DNA of 5,117 nt from Phycisphaerae bacterium (GTDB taxonomy: Bacteria; Planctomycetota; Phycisphaerae; Sedimentisphaerales; Anaerobacaceae). A program made the position numbers and the translations under genes. Below, piece after piece: positions 4,468-5,117 of this stretch (the stretch's first letter is position 1; each line of letters starts with the position of its first letter). Where the stretch lies: the NCBI GenBank assembly GCA_030630315.1, contig DAOVNI010000138.1, positions 1-5,117 of the forward strand, given 5' to 3'. The notes beneath the pieces were generated by a model. That model was not told where the DNA came from, did not search any database, and saw only the letters and a list, made by a program, of their open reading frames with translations.

Positions 4468-5117
4468 TTGGACAGCGGTTTTGATAAAATACGACGGAAT
4501 AACTGCACGCTATTTATCAACAAGAATTTTCGCAACGACAATCTTGAACAGGTCTTATTAGCCGGTGAAAAAACGCTGCAGGAACGTTACCAGTTGACAC
4601 CTGTCTTCTCATCAGATACTTCCCGTGTACATAAATTCACTGTCAGGTTTGGCGGCGTTGAGAGAGGTGTCTATTTTAAGCAATATCTTTGCAGGTCGGT
4701 TTGGGATTTTATTAAACATCTTTTGCGTCCCAGTCGTGCCAGGCGGGCCTTTAAGGCAACGCTGATTCTGGAGAAAAATGGTTTTGAGGCCCCTGCCGTT
4801 GTTGCAATGGGTGAATGGAAATCCGATTTTTTTAATAGAAGAAATTTTCTGGTAACCCTTGAGGCTGAGAATACAAAACCGATTTATCAATTTATTCCTG
4901 AGGGCCAGGAAAACTTAACCAAAGAGCAGTTGCGAGCTAAATGCGAGCTGATACGAGCATTCGGGCGGACAGTTGGTAGAATGCACGCTGCAGGTATTTT
5001 TCACGGCGATTTGAAACTGGTCAATGTCTTGGCAAGACAGGAGAAGAACGGCTGGCGATTCTTTTTCATCGACAACGAGCGAACGAAAAAGTTTTATAGG
5101 CTGCCTCCCTGGCTGCG
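4468..5117 (+). CDS. Kdo/InaA-type lipopolysaccharide kinase, 3'-truncated by window edge
   Basis: This frame is open from 4447 to the window end and has no ATG until codon 114, so TTG 4468, 4 bp after the lpxI stop, is the likeliest start. The 216 visible residues have a protein-kinase-like fold. YFKQYL (69-74) holds the probable ATP-binding Lys71, followed by an Ala/Arg-rich helix RRAFKATLILEKNGFEAP (92-109) resembling helix C. The hinge region is FLVTLEAENTKPIYQFI. The catalytic loop is HGDLKLVN (179-186; D181 and N186), and the metal-binding strand FFFIDNER (198-205) carries D202 in place of the DFG Asp. These are hallmarks of the KdkA/WaaP/InaA lipopolysaccharide kinases, which phosphorylate Kdo or heptose of the LPS core using ATP. 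The tight junction with lpxI suggests translational coupling and supports a lipid A/core role. A generic aminoglycoside-type kinase is less likely. The sugar substrate cannot be told. Confidence 0.85.
   Translation, partial: MDSGFDKIRRNNCTLFINKNFRNDNLEQVLLAGEKTLQERYQLTPVFSSDTSRVHKFTVRFGGVERGVYFKQYLCRSVWDFIKHLLRPSRARRAFKATLILEKNGFEAPAVVAMGEWKSDFFNRRNFLVTLEAENTKPIYQFIPEGQENLTKEQLRAKCELIRAFGRTVGRMHAAGIFHGDLKLVNVLARQEKNGWRFFFIDNERTKKFYRLPPWL

Noticed and set aside
4612..4890. Open frame on the - strand opposite the LPS kinase (92 codons)
   Set aside because: The + strand frame carries the kinase motifs across the whole region; the antisense product resembles nothing I know and has no ribosome binding site I can see.

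Overview
The window carries part of a chromosomal gene cluster dominated by lipid A / lipopolysaccharide (outer-membrane) biosynthesis, with every gene on the + strand. In order it holds the 3' part of mnmA (tRNA 2-thiouridylase), a GT9-family (heptosyltransferase-like) glycosyltransferase, lpxD, lpxI and the 5' part of a Kdo/InaA-type lipopolysaccharide kinase. LpxD and LpxI are two steps of one pathway: N-acylation of UDP-acyl-GlcN, then cleavage of UDP-diacyl-GlcN to lipid X. The glycosyltransferase and kinase would add and phosphorylate core sugars. The organism is a Gram-negative-type bacterium. The style of the MnmA sequence, LpxI in place of LpxH, moderate GC content and repeat-rich spacers suggest a planctomycete, perhaps the Phycisphaerae/Sedimentisphaerales side. 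That is an impression from memory, not a search result.

Layout: 3-878 mnmA (5' end outside the window); 897-2006 glycosyltransferase; 2007-2213 spacer with a near-consensus sigma70-type promoter, a heptad-flanked stem-loop repeat and a palindromic ribosome binding site; 2214-3311 lpxD; 3312-3641 spacer packed with repeats; 3642-4463 lpxI (the frame can also be opened from 3468, but the extra N-terminus is repeat-derived); 4468-5117 LPS kinase (TTG start, 3' end outside the window).

The unusual content is a dense set of short palindromic repeats. One class is made of hairpins with a C-rich 5' arm, a G-rich 3' arm, a bulge on the 5' side and two overlapping, mutually exclusive inner pairings (order A-B-A'-B'). 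They sit inside coding sequence: twice in the glycosyltransferase, once at the lpxD C-terminus, and as a nested composite just before the lpxI start. The lpxI copy is the glycosyltransferase copy, base for base over 34 bp, interrupted in its loop by exactly 60 bp that resemble the lpxD copy. The second class is an intergenic element present twice (about 2098-2196 and 3315-3413): a covarying stem-loop flanked by inverted 7-bp-period A/T-rich repeats. A separate run of ten 7-bp units lies at 3466-3535. I see no CRISPR array, transposase, tRNA or rRNA.
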